Assembly (NCBI RefSeq): GCF_003999995.1
Contig: NZ_RJAD01000002.1
Span: forward strand, 682,001 to 746,000
Source of the DNA: Microbacterium sulfonylureivorans
GTDB taxonomy: Bacteria > Actinomycetota > Actinomycetes > Actinomycetales > Microbacteriaceae
Reading direction: 5' to 3'
Length of the DNA stretch: 64,000 nt
In this document: piece by piece, positions 23,172 to 31,647 of the stretch
How positions within the stretch are numbered: the stretch's first letter is position 1
How the letters are laid out: each line of letters opens with the position of its first letter
Translations under genes and position numbers: made by a program
The notes under the pieces: model-generated
What the model was told of the DNA's origin: nothing
Seen by the model: the letters and a program-made list of their open reading frames with translations, nothing else
Databases searched by the model: none

Positions 23172-24338
23172 ATGTCGGGCCAGACGTGGGATGAGACCGG
23201 GCCGCGCTTCCGGCCGCCGCCGGGCGTGACCCTCTTCGTCCCCGTCGTCGTCGCGTTCCTGGTGCAGGTGCCGGCGACGATCGCCCTGTCGTGGTGGACC
23301 CGCACCCCGGTGCCCGTCGCAGCGCTCAGCGTCGCATTGGCCGCGGCATCCGCTCTCGCCCTTCTCGCCGCCCGACGCTGGCCGGGACCCACCGTCGCGT
23401 TCGTGGCGGCGCTGACGGCGATCGACCTCTTCGTGCCGCCCGAGGGCGGACCGCCGGCCGTCGCCCTCGCCTTCGCGATCATCGGCGCAGTCGTGCGCGG
23501 CGCCCGGCTGTGGGCGCTCATCGCCGTCGGCATCGGATGGCTCGGCGCGATCGTGGTCGCCGGCCTCATGGACGTGTCATGGCATCCGTTCCGCATCGCA
23601 CTGGCGACGCTCGGGCTGGCCGTCTGCTTCGCGATCGGCGAAGGCATCCGCGCCCGCCTGCAGGGCGCCGCACAGCGCCGCGCGCAGCTCGTCGAACGGC
23701 GACGCGTCACCGAGCAGGAGGAGCGGGCGCGCATCGCCCGCGAGCTGCACGACGTGCTCGCCCACTCCCTCAGCCAGATCGCCGTGCAGTCGGGTGTCGG
23801 CCTGCACCTGTTCGACCGCGAGCCCGAGCGCGCCCGCGAGGCCCTGTCCAACATCCGGACGCTCAGCGCCACGGGGCTCGACGAGGTGCGCGGCGTGCTC
23901 TCGTTCCTCCGGGGCGACGACGGCGGTGCTCCCGTGACGGCTCCGCTCACGCCGCAGCCCCAGCTCGCGGAGCTCCCCGCACTCGTATCCGGCCGGTCCG
24001 GACTCGGGCTCGTCGTCGAGCTCGACGACCGACTCGGCGCCGACCTGCCCCCGAGCGCGACGCAGACCGCGGCGTACCGCGTCGCCCAGGAGGCGCTCAC
24101 GAACGTGGTGCGGCACTCCGCGGCCGCCCGTGCGACGGTCGTCGTCGCGCGTGACGGCGACGAGCTGGTGCTCACCGTGACCGACGACGGCGCCGGCATC
24201 CCCTCCGGCGCGAGCGAGCGCGGAGGTCTCCGGGGCATGCGCGAGCGCACCGCGCTGCTCGGTGGTTCGCTCGCGATCGAGACGAGCACGCACGGCACGA
24301 CCGTCGTCGCCCGTCTCCCGTGGGAGCCGGCGTCGTGA
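23172..24338 (+). CDS. NarL-type sensor histidine kinase
   Basis: This 388-residue kinase has four or five N-terminal membrane helices (about 18-155), then a HisKA_3 dimerisation domain with the phospho-accepting His193 (ARELHDVLAHSLSQIAVQ). A C-terminal HATPase follows with the N box in AYRVAQEALTNVVRHS and the G box in VTDDGAGIPSG. There is no large external sensor loop, so it may sense the membrane itself or a partner protein. Its stop overlaps the GTG of the response regulator. Confidence 0.94.
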   Translation: MSGQTWDETGPRFRPPPGVTLFVPVVVAFLVQVPATIALSWWTRTPVPVAALSVALAAASALALLAARRWPGPTVAFVAALTAIDLFVPPEGGPPAVALAFAIIGAVVRGARLWALIAVGIGWLGAIVVAGLMDVSWHPFRIALATLGLAVCFAIGEGIRARLQGAAQRRAQLVERRRVTEQEERARIARELHDVLAHSLSQIAVQSGVGLHLFDREPERAREALSNIRTLSATGLDEVRGVLSFLRGDDGGAPVTAPLTPQPQLAELPALVSGRSGLGLVVELDDRLGADLPPSATQTAAYRVAQEALTNVVRHSAAARATVVVARDGDELVLTVTDDGAGIPSGASERGGLRGMRERTALLGGSLAIETSTHGTTVVARLPWEPAS

Positions 24339-24997
24339 TCCGCGTCGCGCTCGCCGACGACCACCAGCTCGTGCGCGCGGGGTTCGGCGCACTGCTGAAC
24401 TCGGAGCCCGACATCGAGGTCGTCGCCGAGGCATCCGGCGGACAGGAGCTGCTCCGCGCGATCCGCGAGACGCCCGTCGACGTCGCGCTGCTCGACATCC
24501 GCATGCCCGACGGCGACGGCCTGTGGCTGACCGAGCAGATCGCCGCGGATCCCTCCTTGGCCGCCGTCCGCGTCGTCATCGTGACGACGTTCGAGCTCGA
24601 CGAGTACGTTTCGCGCGCGATCCTCGCCGGCGCGAGCGGGTTTCTCGTGAAGGACACCGAGCCCGCCGACCTCATCCGTGCCGTGCGCGCCGTCGCGGCA
24701 GGCGACGCGCTGCTCTCTCCCGGCGTCACCCGCCGACTGCTCGACCGGGCGGCGGTCGGCATGCGCGAATCGCCGGATCCCGAACTGCTCGCCGCGCTCA
24801 CCGACCGCGAGGTCGACGTGCTGCGGCTGGTGGCCGAGGGGCTGACCAACGACGAGATCGGCGCCCGTCTGCACCTGTCGCCCCTCACCGCGAAGACCCA
24901 CGTGTCGCGCATCATGCAGAAGCTCCACGCGCGCGACCGCGTGCGGCTCGTCGTGCTCGCGTACGAGTCCGGCATCGCGACACCCGGCTGGCGATAG
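24335..24997 (+). CDS. NarL/LuxR-type response regulator
   Basis: The 220-residue product has a receiver domain with the phosphorylated Asp54 (ALLDIRMPDGDG) and acidic pocket DD at 8-9. A C-terminal LuxR helix-turn-helix follows (LTDREVDVLRLVAEGLTNDEIGARLHLSPLTAKTHVSRIMQKL). The GTG start overlaps the kinase stop (GTGA). A near copy of the inverted repeat found before the kinase occurs just after this gene, which suggests autoregulation and control of the SHOCT gene. Confidence 0.95.
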   Translation: MIRVALADDHQLVRAGFGALLNSEPDIEVVAEASGGQELLRAIRETPVDVALLDIRMPDGDGLWLTEQIAADPSLAAVRVVIVTTFELDEYVSRAILAGASGFLVKDTEPADLIRAVRAVAAGDALLSPGVTRRLLDRAAVGMRESPDPELLAALTDREVDVLRLVAEGLTNDEIGARLHLSPLTAKTHVSRIMQKLHARDRVRLVVLAYESGIATPGWR

Positions 24998-25006
24998 CGC
25001 ACGGAG

Positions 25007-25022
25007 TACTCCCCTCGGAGCA
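25007..25022. promoter_or_regulatory. Second copy of the inverted repeat, before the SHOCT gene
   Basis: TACTCCCCTCGGAGCA is an imperfect copy of the repeat at 23098. CAGATTC again follows, here after 20 bases (25043-25049). It lies between the regulator and the SHOCT membrane gene. Confidence 0.55.
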
Positions 25023-25127
25023 CGCCAGGTCACTCCGACGGGCAGATTCGCGGATGCTGCGTCCCGCGTTGACTCGAGGCATCCGGTCGTCGACCCGACG
25101 TCGACGGCCCGGACCGAGAGGAATCCG

Positions 25128-25424
25128 ATGTCCGCAACGCTCGCCACCGCACTCGTGGCCAACCACTTCGCCGGCCCGTGGGGCTTCGGCTGGTGGTTCC
25201 TGCTGATCCCGCTGTTCTGGATCCTGCTGTTCGCGCTGGTCTTCGGTATCTTCGGACGCCGCTGGCGTCGCGCCGCCGCCGAAGGCGGCTATGGACCGCA
25301 GGGCCGGCTCAGCCCCGCCCGTCAGGCGGAGGGAACGCTCGCGGAGCGCTTCGCAAAGGGAGACATCGACGAGACCGAGTACCGCGCCCGGCTCGAGGTG
25401 ATCCGCGCGAACGCCGCCGGCTGA
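25128..25424 (+). CDS. SHOCT-domain small membrane protein
   Basis: The 98-residue product has one transmembrane helix (about 20-43, WFLLIPLFWILLFALVFGIF), a basic stop-transfer (GRRWRRAA) and a C-terminal SHOCT motif (67-93: AEGTLAERFAKGDIDETEYRARLEVIRA). SHOCT segments are short oligomerisation motifs. Its place behind a copy of the two-component inverted repeat suggests that it is a target, or a feedback partner in the membrane, of that system. GAGAGGA lies eight bases before the ATG. Confidence 0.85.
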   Translation: MSATLATALVANHFAGPWGFGWWFLLIPLFWILLFALVFGIFGRRWRRAAAEGGYGPQGRLSPARQAEGTLAERFAKGDIDETEYRARLEVIRANAAG

Positions 25425-25434
25425 TCGCGCCGCC

Positions 25435-25465
25435 GCGCTGATCCCGCCCTGTGCGGGGTCAGCGC
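25435..25465. terminator. Bidirectional terminator between SHOCT and MFS genes
   Basis: A 13-bp stem (25435-25447 with 25453-25465, one G-T wobble) has a 5-base loop and includes the stop codon of the MFS gene. It sits between convergent genes. Confidence 0.75.
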
Positions 25466-26742
25466 GTCGCGCGACGCGATGCCGCCACCGCCGCCAGGAG
25501 GGCGCCGCAGTAGACGATCGCGAGCGCGAGCATGAGGGCGAGCGCGGCGTTCCAGGCACCGGTCGCCTCGTGCAGCGCGCCCATGAGCGGAGCACCGAGG
25601 GCGCCGATCGCGTAGCCGCCGCCCTGCACCAGCGCCGACATCCCGGCCGCCTCGGCATCGTCGCGCGCGACGGCGACGAGCGCGGAGAAGATCACGACGA
25701 AGCCGCCCGCGTGGCCGATCGCCCCGATCGCGAGCCAGACCCACAGCAGCTCCGGGGCGAGCAGCAGGCCGCTCGTCACGATCAGCCACGACGCGCAGAT
25801 CACGAGCGGCGGCACGATCCGCGGCGTGAAGCGCAGCAGTACCGGCACCAGGAACGCGCCGAAGATCCCGACGCCCTGATAGACCGACGCCATCGCTCCC
25901 GCGGCCGACGGCCCGAGACCGAGTTCGTCGGCCGCGAAGGTGGGCAGCCACGTCGACAGCGCGTAGTAGATGAGGCACTGCAGCCCGAACGCGGCGAGAA
26001 GCAGCCACGCCACCGGCCGCCGCAGCAGCGACCCGCGTCCTCGCGACACGACGGGGAGCGGCCCCGTCAGCGCCGCAGGGTCGACCGGGTCGGCAGCGCG
26101 AGGCGAGGCCCCGACCGGCGCGGCTCCCGAGAACCGATCGCCGAGCTCGTTCCCCGCGCGGCGGGTCCGGCCGAGATGCACGCCCCACAGCACGATGCCC
26201 GCCACCGTGATCAGCGACCAGGTGAGGAGCGCCGCCGGCCACCCGATCCACAGGGCGAGCGGCGCCGTGAGCAGCGAGGTGATGAGCGATCCCGCGTTGA
26301 GCATCGCCGCGTACGCAGCCGTGACGAGAGCGACCCTGTCGGGGGTGACGTCGCGACGGATGATGACGGGGATCACCACGTTGCCGATGGTGATGGATGC
26401 CCCGATCACGACCATTCCCGCGAGCATCCATCCGAATCCGGGCAGGGCGCGCACGAACGTTCCCACCAGCACGCCGCTCAGCGAGAGCAGCAGCGCGAAC
26501 TCGGCGCCCGCGCGCCGGATGACGAGGGCGGCGACGGGTGTCAGGAGCGCGAACATCAGGACGGGCGCCGTGGTGAGCAGCCCTGCCGCGGCAGCCCCGA
26601 TGCCGAGGTCGTCCTCGATCTCGCTGAGCACCGGGGTCGGGGCGACGATCGGACCCCGCAGGCTCAGGGCCGCGACCATCACGCCGGCGATGACCAGCCA
26701 CGGGATTCCCCGCCTCGCGTGAGAGGCGAGATCGGGGGTCAC
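25459..26742 (-). CDS. MFS transporter, CynX/NimT family
   Basis: This 427-residue protein has twelve predicted membrane helices in two halves. Its start, VAALSLRGPIVAPTPVLSEIEDDLGI followed by GLLTTAPVLMFALLTP, is typical of CynX/NimT-type transporters (cyanate and nitroimidazole-related). A long cytoplasmic loop at about 185-235 separates the halves. The substrate is unknown. The GTG start follows a TAGACT box by six bases. Confidence 0.9.
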   Translation of the reverse strand: MTPDLASHARRGIPWLVIAGVMVAALSLRGPIVAPTPVLSEIEDDLGIGAAAAGLLTTAPVLMFALLTPVAALVIRRAGAEFALLLSLSGVLVGTFVRALPGFGWMLAGMVVIGASITIGNVVIPVIIRRDVTPDRVALVTAAYAAMLNAGSLITSLLTAPLALWIGWPAALLTWSLITVAGIVLWGVHLGRTRRAGNELGDRFSGAAPVGASPRAADPVDPAALTGPLPVVSRGRGSLLRRPVAWLLLAAFGLQCLIYYALSTWLPTFAADELGLGPSAAGAMASVYQGVGIFGAFLVPVLLRFTPRIVPPLVICASWLIVTSGLLLAPELLWVWLAIGAIGHAGGFVVIFSALVAVARDDAEAAGMSALVQGGGYAIGALGAPLMGALHEATGAWNAALALMLALAIVYCGALLAAVAASRRATR

Positions 26743-26748
26743 TCGTCG

Positions 26749-26754
26749 AGTCTA
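26749..26754 (-). promoter_or_regulatory. -10 box of the MFS transporter gene
   Basis: TAGACT on the minus strand lies six bases before the GTG. Confidence 0.5.
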
Positions 26755-27258
26755 GGCCGGGGTGGGAAGACCGAGCCCGGCCGTGATGACGCCCCGGGCC
26801 CACGCGTAGTGGCCGCCGCCGCACTCCCACGCGAACTCGCCCAGGGGCGAACCCTGCGTCCACGCGTACGCGTCTGGAGCCGCCAGCTCGGCGTCCGTGT
26901 GCAGCGCCACCATCGCCTGGAGCGACTCGTGCGATGCACGGAGGAGCGCGAGGAGCTCGGGAAGGCTGGTGTCCTGCCACTGCTGACGGAGCTCCTCGTT
27001 CAGCGAGTCGAGCTCGCGCCACGTGTAGCCCTCTGCCGGGATCGCCGGAGCGCCGCCGACCTCGCCGTCCGCGTACCACTTCTCGAGCAGGATGTGCCAG
27101 GCGTGCAGATGGGCGATGACGTCTCGCAGGTTGCGATCTCGTGCGTCTCCGGCGAAGGGCTCGTCGAGGCGTTCGGCGGGCAGCCCGTCGATCATCGCCA
27201 GCAGCTGTTCGAACTCGGCGTCGTTGCGTGCGATCAGCTCGGAATGCGTGTAGTCCAC
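26752..27258 (-). CDS. ClbS/DfsB-type four-helix bundle protein
   Basis: The product (168 residues from GTG) is a DinB-like helical bundle of the ClbS/DfsB group: NDAEFEQLLAMIDGLPAERLDEPFAGD, RNLRDVIAHLHAWHILLEKWYADGE, YTWRELDSLNEELRQQWQD and a C-terminal WECGGGHYAWARG. ClbS itself protects against colibactin, but most relatives have no known substrate. The last four bases overlap the -10 box of the MFS gene. A TACGGT box six bases before the GTG supports the start. Confidence 0.82.
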   Translation of the reverse strand: MDYTHSELIARNDAEFEQLLAMIDGLPAERLDEPFAGDARDRNLRDVIAHLHAWHILLEKWYADGEVGGAPAIPAEGYTWRELDSLNEELRQQWQDTSLPELLALLRASHESLQAMVALHTDAELAAPDAYAWTQGSPLGEFAWECGGGHYAWARGVITAGLGLPTPA

Positions 27259-27264
27259 GACGCC

Positions 27265-27270
27265 ACCGTA
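27265..27270 (-). promoter_or_regulatory. -10 box of the ClbS/DfsB-type gene
   Basis: TACGGT on the minus strand lies six bases before the GTG start. Confidence 0.4.
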
Positions 27271-27289
27271 GCCCTCGTGCGCGCCGAGG

Positions 27290-28285
27290 TCATCGGGGTC
27301 GTCCGGTCCACTCCCGCAGCCGATCGAGGGGCCAGGTGGTGACGATCCGCTCCGGCGGCACGCCCGCGCGCTCCGCACGCTCGGCGCCGTGGTCGATGAG
27401 CGACAGCTGACCCGGGGCGTGCGCATCGGAGTCGATCGAGAACAGGCACCCGATGTCCAGTGCGAGGGCGAGAAGGTCGTCGGGAGGATCCTGCCGCTCG
27501 GGACGCGAGTTGATCTCGACGGCCACGCCGTGCGCTGCGCACGCCTCGAAGACGGCCTTCGCGTCGAACGTCGACTGCGGCCTCGTGCCGCGCGAACCCT
27601 CGACGAGTCTTCCGGTCACATGGCCGATGACGTCGACGTGCGGGTTCGAGGCCGCCACGACGAGCCGCCGGGTCATCGGACCGCGCTCCATCCGCAGCTT
27701 CGAGTGGGCCGAGGCGACGACGATGTCGAGCGCATCGAGCAGCTCGGGCTCCTGGTCGAGCGCGCCGGCGTCGAGGATGTCGACCTCGATTCCCGACAAC
27801 AGCGTGAAGCCCTGGCCGCTCATCCCCGCGACGACCGCGAGCTGCTCGCGCAGTCGTTCGGGAGACAGGCCGTTCGCCACGCGCAGCCGCGGGGAGTGGT
27901 CGGTGAGGGCGAGGTACTCGTGGCCGAGGGCGCGCGCCGCGTCGACCATGAGGTCGATCGACGTCAGGCCGTCCGACCAGTCGCTGTGCGAGTGGAGGTC
28001 TCCGCGCAGCATGCCCCGCAGCTGCGACGCGACCTGGACGCCGGCTCGCTCACGAAGGTCGGCGAGATAGCCGGGCACGCCGCCGTCCAGCGCCTCCTGG
28101 ATCACCGCGAAGGTCGAGTCGCCGATCCCCTTCCGGCGACGGAGGGATGCGGCATCCCGCAGCTGGTCATCGGTCAAGCCCTCGATGGAGTCCGCGGCGG
28201 CCCGGAACGCCTTGGACTTGTAGTGCGACGAGCGCTCGCGCTCGAGGAGGGTCGCGATCTCGGTGAGGGCGTCGTGGGGGTTCAT
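27290..28285 (-). CDS. PHP-domain phosphoesterase with N-terminal helix-hairpin-helix region
   Basis: The 331-residue product begins with a helical region like the 8-kDa domain of family X polymerases (SSHYKSKAFRAAADSIEGL and RRRKGIGDSTFAVIQEAL, 19-66). The PHP domain follows with metal-binding histidines in RGDLHSHSDWSDG (94-106), ALTDHSPR, SGIEVDIL, ASAHSKL, VIGHVTGR and SIDSDAHAPGQL. The polymerase palm is absent. It resembles the C-terminal part of bacterial PolX acting alone, a possible 3' DNA end-processing enzyme or phosphatase. Confidence 0.88.
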   Translation of the reverse strand: MNPHDALTEIATLLERERSSHYKSKAFRAAADSIEGLTDDQLRDAASLRRRKGIGDSTFAVIQEALDGGVPGYLADLRERAGVQVASQLRGMLRGDLHSHSDWSDGLTSIDLMVDAARALGHEYLALTDHSPRLRVANGLSPERLREQLAVVAGMSGQGFTLLSGIEVDILDAGALDQEPELLDALDIVVASAHSKLRMERGPMTRRLVVAASNPHVDVIGHVTGRLVEGSRGTRPQSTFDAKAVFEACAAHGVAVEINSRPERQDPPDDLLALALDIGCLFSIDSDAHAPGQLSLIDHGAERAERAGVPPERIVTTWPLDRLREWTGRPR

Positions 28286-28310
28286 CGCCGGCCCGCGCGC
28301 GGGCGCGGAG

Positions 28311-28808
28311 TCATTCGGCCGCCAGCGCCGTTCGCTTCACGACCACGGGCACGCTCGCAAGGCGATGGATCGCCCAGCCGAACAGGATCGCGAGGACGCC
28401 CATGCCCGCGGCGAAGAGCGCCACGCCGTAGGCGACCACCGAGGTGAACAGCGACGCCCGCAGGAACGACGCCTGCATGACCGTGGCACGCACCGGGTCG
28501 TCCTGGTCGAGCTCGGCGTAGGTCTTGCCGCCGGATGCCTCGAGCGCATGGTGGTTGATGATGTCGGCCTGCACGTACGCCGTCACGGGACCGGTGACCT
28601 GCTGCCCCTGGAACGCGGCCGCATCGTCGGGGATCGTGATGTTCTCGGCCGTCAGCTGCGACGTCACGCCGATCCACGCGACGATGCCGACGACGATCAG
28701 CAGGACGCCGCCGATGATGCCGAGGACTCCCACCGCCTTGACCAGTCCGACCTTCTTGACGGGCGGCTCGACGGCGTCGGCGGTGGTGGTGGGCAGATCC
28801 TCGCTCAT
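28311..28808 (-). CDS. Two-helix membrane protein, unknown function
   Basis: This 165-residue protein has two membrane helices (about 22-50 and 122-148) flanking an extracytoplasmic loop of some 70 residues (ITIPDDAAAFQGQQVTGPVTAYVQADIINHHALEASGGKTYAEL). Close relatives in actinobacteria are often labelled LigA-type dioxygenases in databases; nothing in the sequence supports that. GGAGG six bases before the ATG fixes the start. It lies 25 bases upstream of the PHP gene and may be co-transcribed. Confidence 0.72.
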   Translation of the reverse strand: MSEDLPTTTADAVEPPVKKVGLVKAVGVLGIIGGVLLIVVGIVAWIGVTSQLTAENITIPDDAAAFQGQQVTGPVTAYVQADIINHHALEASGGKTYAELDQDDPVRATVMQASFLRASLFTSVVAYGVALFAAGMGVLAILFGWAIHRLASVPVVVKRTALAAE

Positions 28809-28898
28809 GGCATCCTCCGTGGGTCAGGTCGTCCTAGGCACACGGTAGCGGCGCGGTCGACGTCGGCGGAAGACCACGCGCCGTGGAAGACGCGGCGG

Positions 28899-29960
28899 TC
28901 AGGCGCCCAGCTCGCGCGTGATCTCGACCCATCGGTCCAGGGTGTTCGCCGCGGCTCCGCTGTCGATGGCCGCCGACGCCTCGTCCCTCGCCTCAGCGAG
29001 GCGCTCGAGGATCGGCCGCTGCACCTGTGTCGCGTCCTGGAACAGGCGGTACGCCACGATGCCCGCCGCCGCGTTGAGCAGGACGATGTCGCGGACGGCG
29101 CCCTCCTCGCCGCCGAGCACGCGTCGCACCACGGCTGCGTTGTGCGCCGGATCGCCGCCGAGCAGGTCGTCGATGTCGGCCAGCGGGATGCCGAGATCAC
29201 GCGGGTCGAGGTCGTGCTCGTGGATGTCTCCGCGGCTGACCTCCCACACCCGGCTGTGCCCGGTGGTCGTGAGCTCGTCGAGACCGTCGTCGCCGCGGAA
29301 GACGAGCGCGGTCGCGCCGCGGGTGCGGAAGACGCCCGTGATCAGCGGCACGCGGTCGAGCTGGGCGACGCCGACCGCGTTCGCCTCGGCGCGCGCCGGG
29401 TTGCAGAGCGGGCCGAGGAAGTTGAAGACCGTCGGCACGCCGAGCTCGCTGCGGGTCGGGCCGGCGTGCTTGAAGCCGGGGTGGAACGCCGCGGCCCAGG
29501 CGAACGTGATGCCCGCCCGCGGCAGCGCCGCGGCGACCGCCTCGGGCGGCAGCGACAGGTCGACGCCGAGCGCGCCGAGCACGTCGGACGAGCCCGACGA
29601 AGAGCTCGCGGCGCGGTTGCCGTGCTTGACGACGGGCACGCCGGATGCCGCGGCCACGAGCGCGGCCATCGTCGACACGTTCACGGTGCCGAAGCGGTCT
29701 CCGCCGGTCCCCACGATGTCGAGGACGGCGGGGTCCACCGGGAGCGGCACAGCCGCCTCGAGGATCGCATCGCGGAAGCCGACGATCTCGTCGACCGTCT
29801 CGCCCTTCGCCCTGAGCGCGACGAGGAATCCGCCGAGCTGGGATGGCGTCGCAGCGCCCGACATGATCTGCCGCATCGCCCACGTCGACTCCGAGACGCT
29901 GAGATCGCGCCGCTCGAGAAGGGTCGTGAGGATGCCCGGCCAGGTGTACAGCTCCGCCAT
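28899..29960 (-). CDS. trpD: Anthranilate phosphoribosyltransferase
   Basis: TrpD joins anthranilate and phosphoribosyl pyrophosphate in tryptophan synthesis. The 353-residue product shows [14 protein letters not shown] (84-97) for the diphosphate, [15 protein letters not shown] for anthranilate and PRT binding, and [11 protein letters not shown]. It is alone, with no other trp gene in the window. The ATG is chosen because a TAGGCT box ends seven bases upstream; in-frame upstream codons lie in the promoter. Confidence 0.95.
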   Translation of the reverse strand: MAELYTWPGILTTLLERRDLSVSESTWAMRQIMSGAATPSQLGGFLVALRAKGETVDEIVGFRDAILEAAVPLPVDPAVLDIVGTGGDRFGTVNVSTMAALVAAASGVPVVKHGNRAASSSSGSSDVLGALGVDLSLPPEAVAAALPRAGITFAWAAAFHPGFKHAGPTRSELGVPTVFNFLGPLCNPARAEANAVGVAQLDRVPLITGVFRTRGATALVFRGDDGLDELTTTGHSRVWEVSRGDIHEHDLDPRDLGIPLADIDDLLGGDPAHNAAVVRRVLGGEEGAVRDIVLLNAAAGIVAYRLFQDATQVQRPILERLAEARDEASAAIDSGAAANTLDRWVEITRELGA

Positions 29961-29967
29961 AACGATG

Positions 29968-29973
29968 AGCCTA
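29968..29973 (-). promoter_or_regulatory. -10 box of trpD
   Basis: TAGGCT on the minus strand lies seven bases before the ATG. Confidence 0.5.
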
Positions 29974-30071
29974 GCCGGGGCGCATGGATCGGAACCGTTT
30001 CGTGACACGGCATCCCGCTGCACCCGGTTCTGCGTCTTCACCTCGGGTTCACGGCAGACTCGCGGCGGATC

Positions 30072-30087
30072 CTTAGGCTGTCCTAAG
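30072..30087. promoter_or_regulatory. Inverted repeat upstream of ctaE (DtxR-box-like core)
   Basis: CTTAGG-CTGT-CCTAAG is a 6-bp perfect inverted repeat in the divergent trpD/ctaE region. TTAGG-N4-CCTAA matches the first 14 positions of the iron-regulator (DtxR/IdeR) box but lacks its last repeat unit, so the regulator is uncertain. Confidence 0.4.
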
Positions 30088-30112
30088 TCCCCGTCGAGCC
30101 AAATGCATGCCT

Positions 30113-30130
30113 CCCGATGCGAATATCGGG
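30113..30130. promoter_or_regulatory. Second inverted repeat over the ctaE -35 region
   Basis: CCCGAT-N6-ATCGGG overlaps the position expected for the -35 element, 13 bases before the -10 box. This is a likely protein-binding site. Confidence 0.4.
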
Positions 30131-30143
30131 CCGCAGGATCGGC

Positions 30144-30149
30144 CATAAT
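30144..30149 (+). promoter_or_regulatory. -10 box of the ctaE-qcrCAB operon
   Basis: CATAAT lies seven bases before the GTG at 30157. The ATG at 30148 overlaps this box and is rejected as the start. Confidence 0.55.
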
Positions 30150-30156
30150 GGGGAGC

Positions 30157-30789
30157 GTGACGACCTCCTCAGCGACCTACGCCCAGGCCATGCGGTCCGT
30201 CAAGCGGCCCGACCCGGTCGCCGTCGGAACCATCGTGTGGCTCGGCAGCGAGGTGATGTTCTTCGCCGGCCTGTTCGCGATCTACTTCACCCTTCGCAGC
30301 ACCTCCCCCGACCTGTGGGCGGAGGAGACCCAGCTCCTCAACATCCCGTACGCGACCGTGAACACGATCATCCTCGTGCTCTCGTCGGTCACGTGCCAGA
30401 TGGGCGTCTTCGCCGCGGAGCGCTTCCAGCCCTATTCGACGCGCAAGCGCGGATGGCTCGGCTGGGGCATGGTCGAGTGGTTCTGGCTGACCTTCGCGCT
30501 CGGCGCGATCTTCGTGTCCGGCCAGGTCTGGGAGTACGCGCAGCTCGTCGCCGAGGGGATGCCGATCAGTGCGAACTCGTACGCCTCGGCCTTCTACCTG
30601 ACGACCGGCTTCCACGCCCTCCACGTCACCGGCGGCCTGATCGCGTTCCTCCTCGTGATCGGCCGCGCATACGCCGTCAAGAACTTCGGGCGCAAGGAGA
30701 TGACGTCCTCGATCGTCGTGTCGTACTACTGGCACTTCGTCGACGTCGTCTGGATCGCCCTGTTCCTCGTCATCTACTTCCTGAAATAA
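30157..30789 (+). CDS. ctaE: Cytochrome c oxidase subunit III
   Basis: This 210-residue protein has five membrane helices and is subunit III of the aa3 oxidase. Family marks are [47 protein letters not shown] and [22 protein letters not shown]. In actinobacteria ctaE heads the qcrCAB operon, as here, linking oxidase and cytochrome bc1 in one supercomplex. The GTG start is set by the -10 box. Confidence 0.96.
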   Translation: MTTSSATYAQAMRSVKRPDPVAVGTIVWLGSEVMFFAGLFAIYFTLRSTSPDLWAEETQLLNIPYATVNTIILVLSSVTCQMGVFAAERFQPYSTRKRGWLGWGMVEWFWLTFALGAIFVSGQVWEYAQLVAEGMPISANSYASAFYLTTGFHALHVTGGLIAFLLVIGRAYAVKNFGRKEMTSSIVVSYYWHFVDVVWIALFLVIYFLK

Positions 30790-30809
30790 GAGCGGAGCTG
30801 ATCCCCGAC

Positions 30810-31613
30810 ATGGCACGAGAGACCCCGCGCCGCTCGAAAGGCCGCCGCAGCCCCTGGGCTGCCGCCGCACTCATCGGCATCGGCCTTCTGATCACCGGCG
30901 GCGTGTACGCCGGTGCGTCGGCGGCCGTCGCAGCCACCACCGCCGAGACCACCGTCGCCACGGCGTCGACGGTCGAAGACGGCAAGAAGCTGTTCCAGGC
31001 CAACTGCGCGACCTGCCACGGACTCGACGTCCAGGGCACCGCCGACGGCCCTTCGCTCTACGGAGTCGGCGAGCTCGCCGTGCACTTCCAGATGAGCACG
31101 GGCCGCATGCCGCTCCAGATGCAGGGCCCGCAGGCGCCGCAGAAGCCGGCGCAGTTCACCGACGAGCAGATCGCCGCGGTGGGCGCCTACATCCAGAGCA
31201 TCGCCCCCGGCCCGACCTACCCCGACGACGAGACGCTCGACGGCGAAGGCAACGCGGCAGAGGGCGGCGAGCTGTTCCGCATCAACTGCGCGATGTGCCA
31301 CAACGTGGCCGGCGCCGGCGGCGCGCTGACCGAGGGCAAGTACGCCCCGGCGCTCTACAACACGACTCCGCTCAACATGTACGCGGCCATGGTCACGGGC
31401 CCGCAGAACATGCCGGTCTTCAACGACATGACGCTGACGACCGAGGAGAAGCGCGACATCATCTCCTACCTGCTCTGGCTGCAGGACAGCCAGTCGCCCG
31501 GCGGATTCACGCTCGGATCGCTCGGCCCCGTCTCCGAGGGCCTCTTCATCTGGATCTTCGGCATCGGATCTCTGATCGCCCTCACCGTGTGGATCACGGC
31601 GAAATCCAACTGA
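30810..31613 (+). CDS. qcrC: Cytochrome bc1 complex dihaem cytochrome c subunit
   Basis: QcrC carries electrons from cytochrome bc1 straight to the oxidase. The 267-residue protein has an N-terminal membrane anchor (17-40), two haem sites CATCH (66-70) and CAMCH (160-164), and a C-terminal helix (GLFIWIFGIGSLIALTVWI). The dihaem form replaces soluble cytochrome c in actinobacteria. It lies 20 bases after ctaE. Confidence 0.96.
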   Translation: MARETPRRSKGRRSPWAAAALIGIGLLITGGVYAGASAAVAATTAETTVATASTVEDGKKLFQANCATCHGLDVQGTADGPSLYGVGELAVHFQMSTGRMPLQMQGPQAPQKPAQFTDEQIAAVGAYIQSIAPGPTYPDDETLDGEGNAAEGGELFRINCAMCHNVAGAGGALTEGKYAPALYNTTPLNMYAAMVTGPQNMPVFNDMTLTTEEKRDIISYLLWLQDSQSPGGFTLGSLGPVSEGLFIWIFGIGSLIALTVWITAKSN

Positions 31614-31647
31614 ACCTACTGACACGCAAGAACTGACGAGGAGCAGC

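Noticed and set aside
26752..27258. Colibactin self-resistance system
   Set aside because: The protein has the ClbS/DfsB fold, but there is no polyketide cluster nearby and the fold is widespread in actinobacteria.
28311..28808. Aromatic ring-opening dioxygenase (LigA) label for the two-helix membrane protein
   Set aside because: The sequence is a two-helix membrane protein with no dioxygenase motifs; that label would come from database propagation.
30148..30150. ATG as the ctaE start
   Set aside because: It overlaps the CATAAT -10 box; the GTG nine bases later has the right spacing for a leaderless start.
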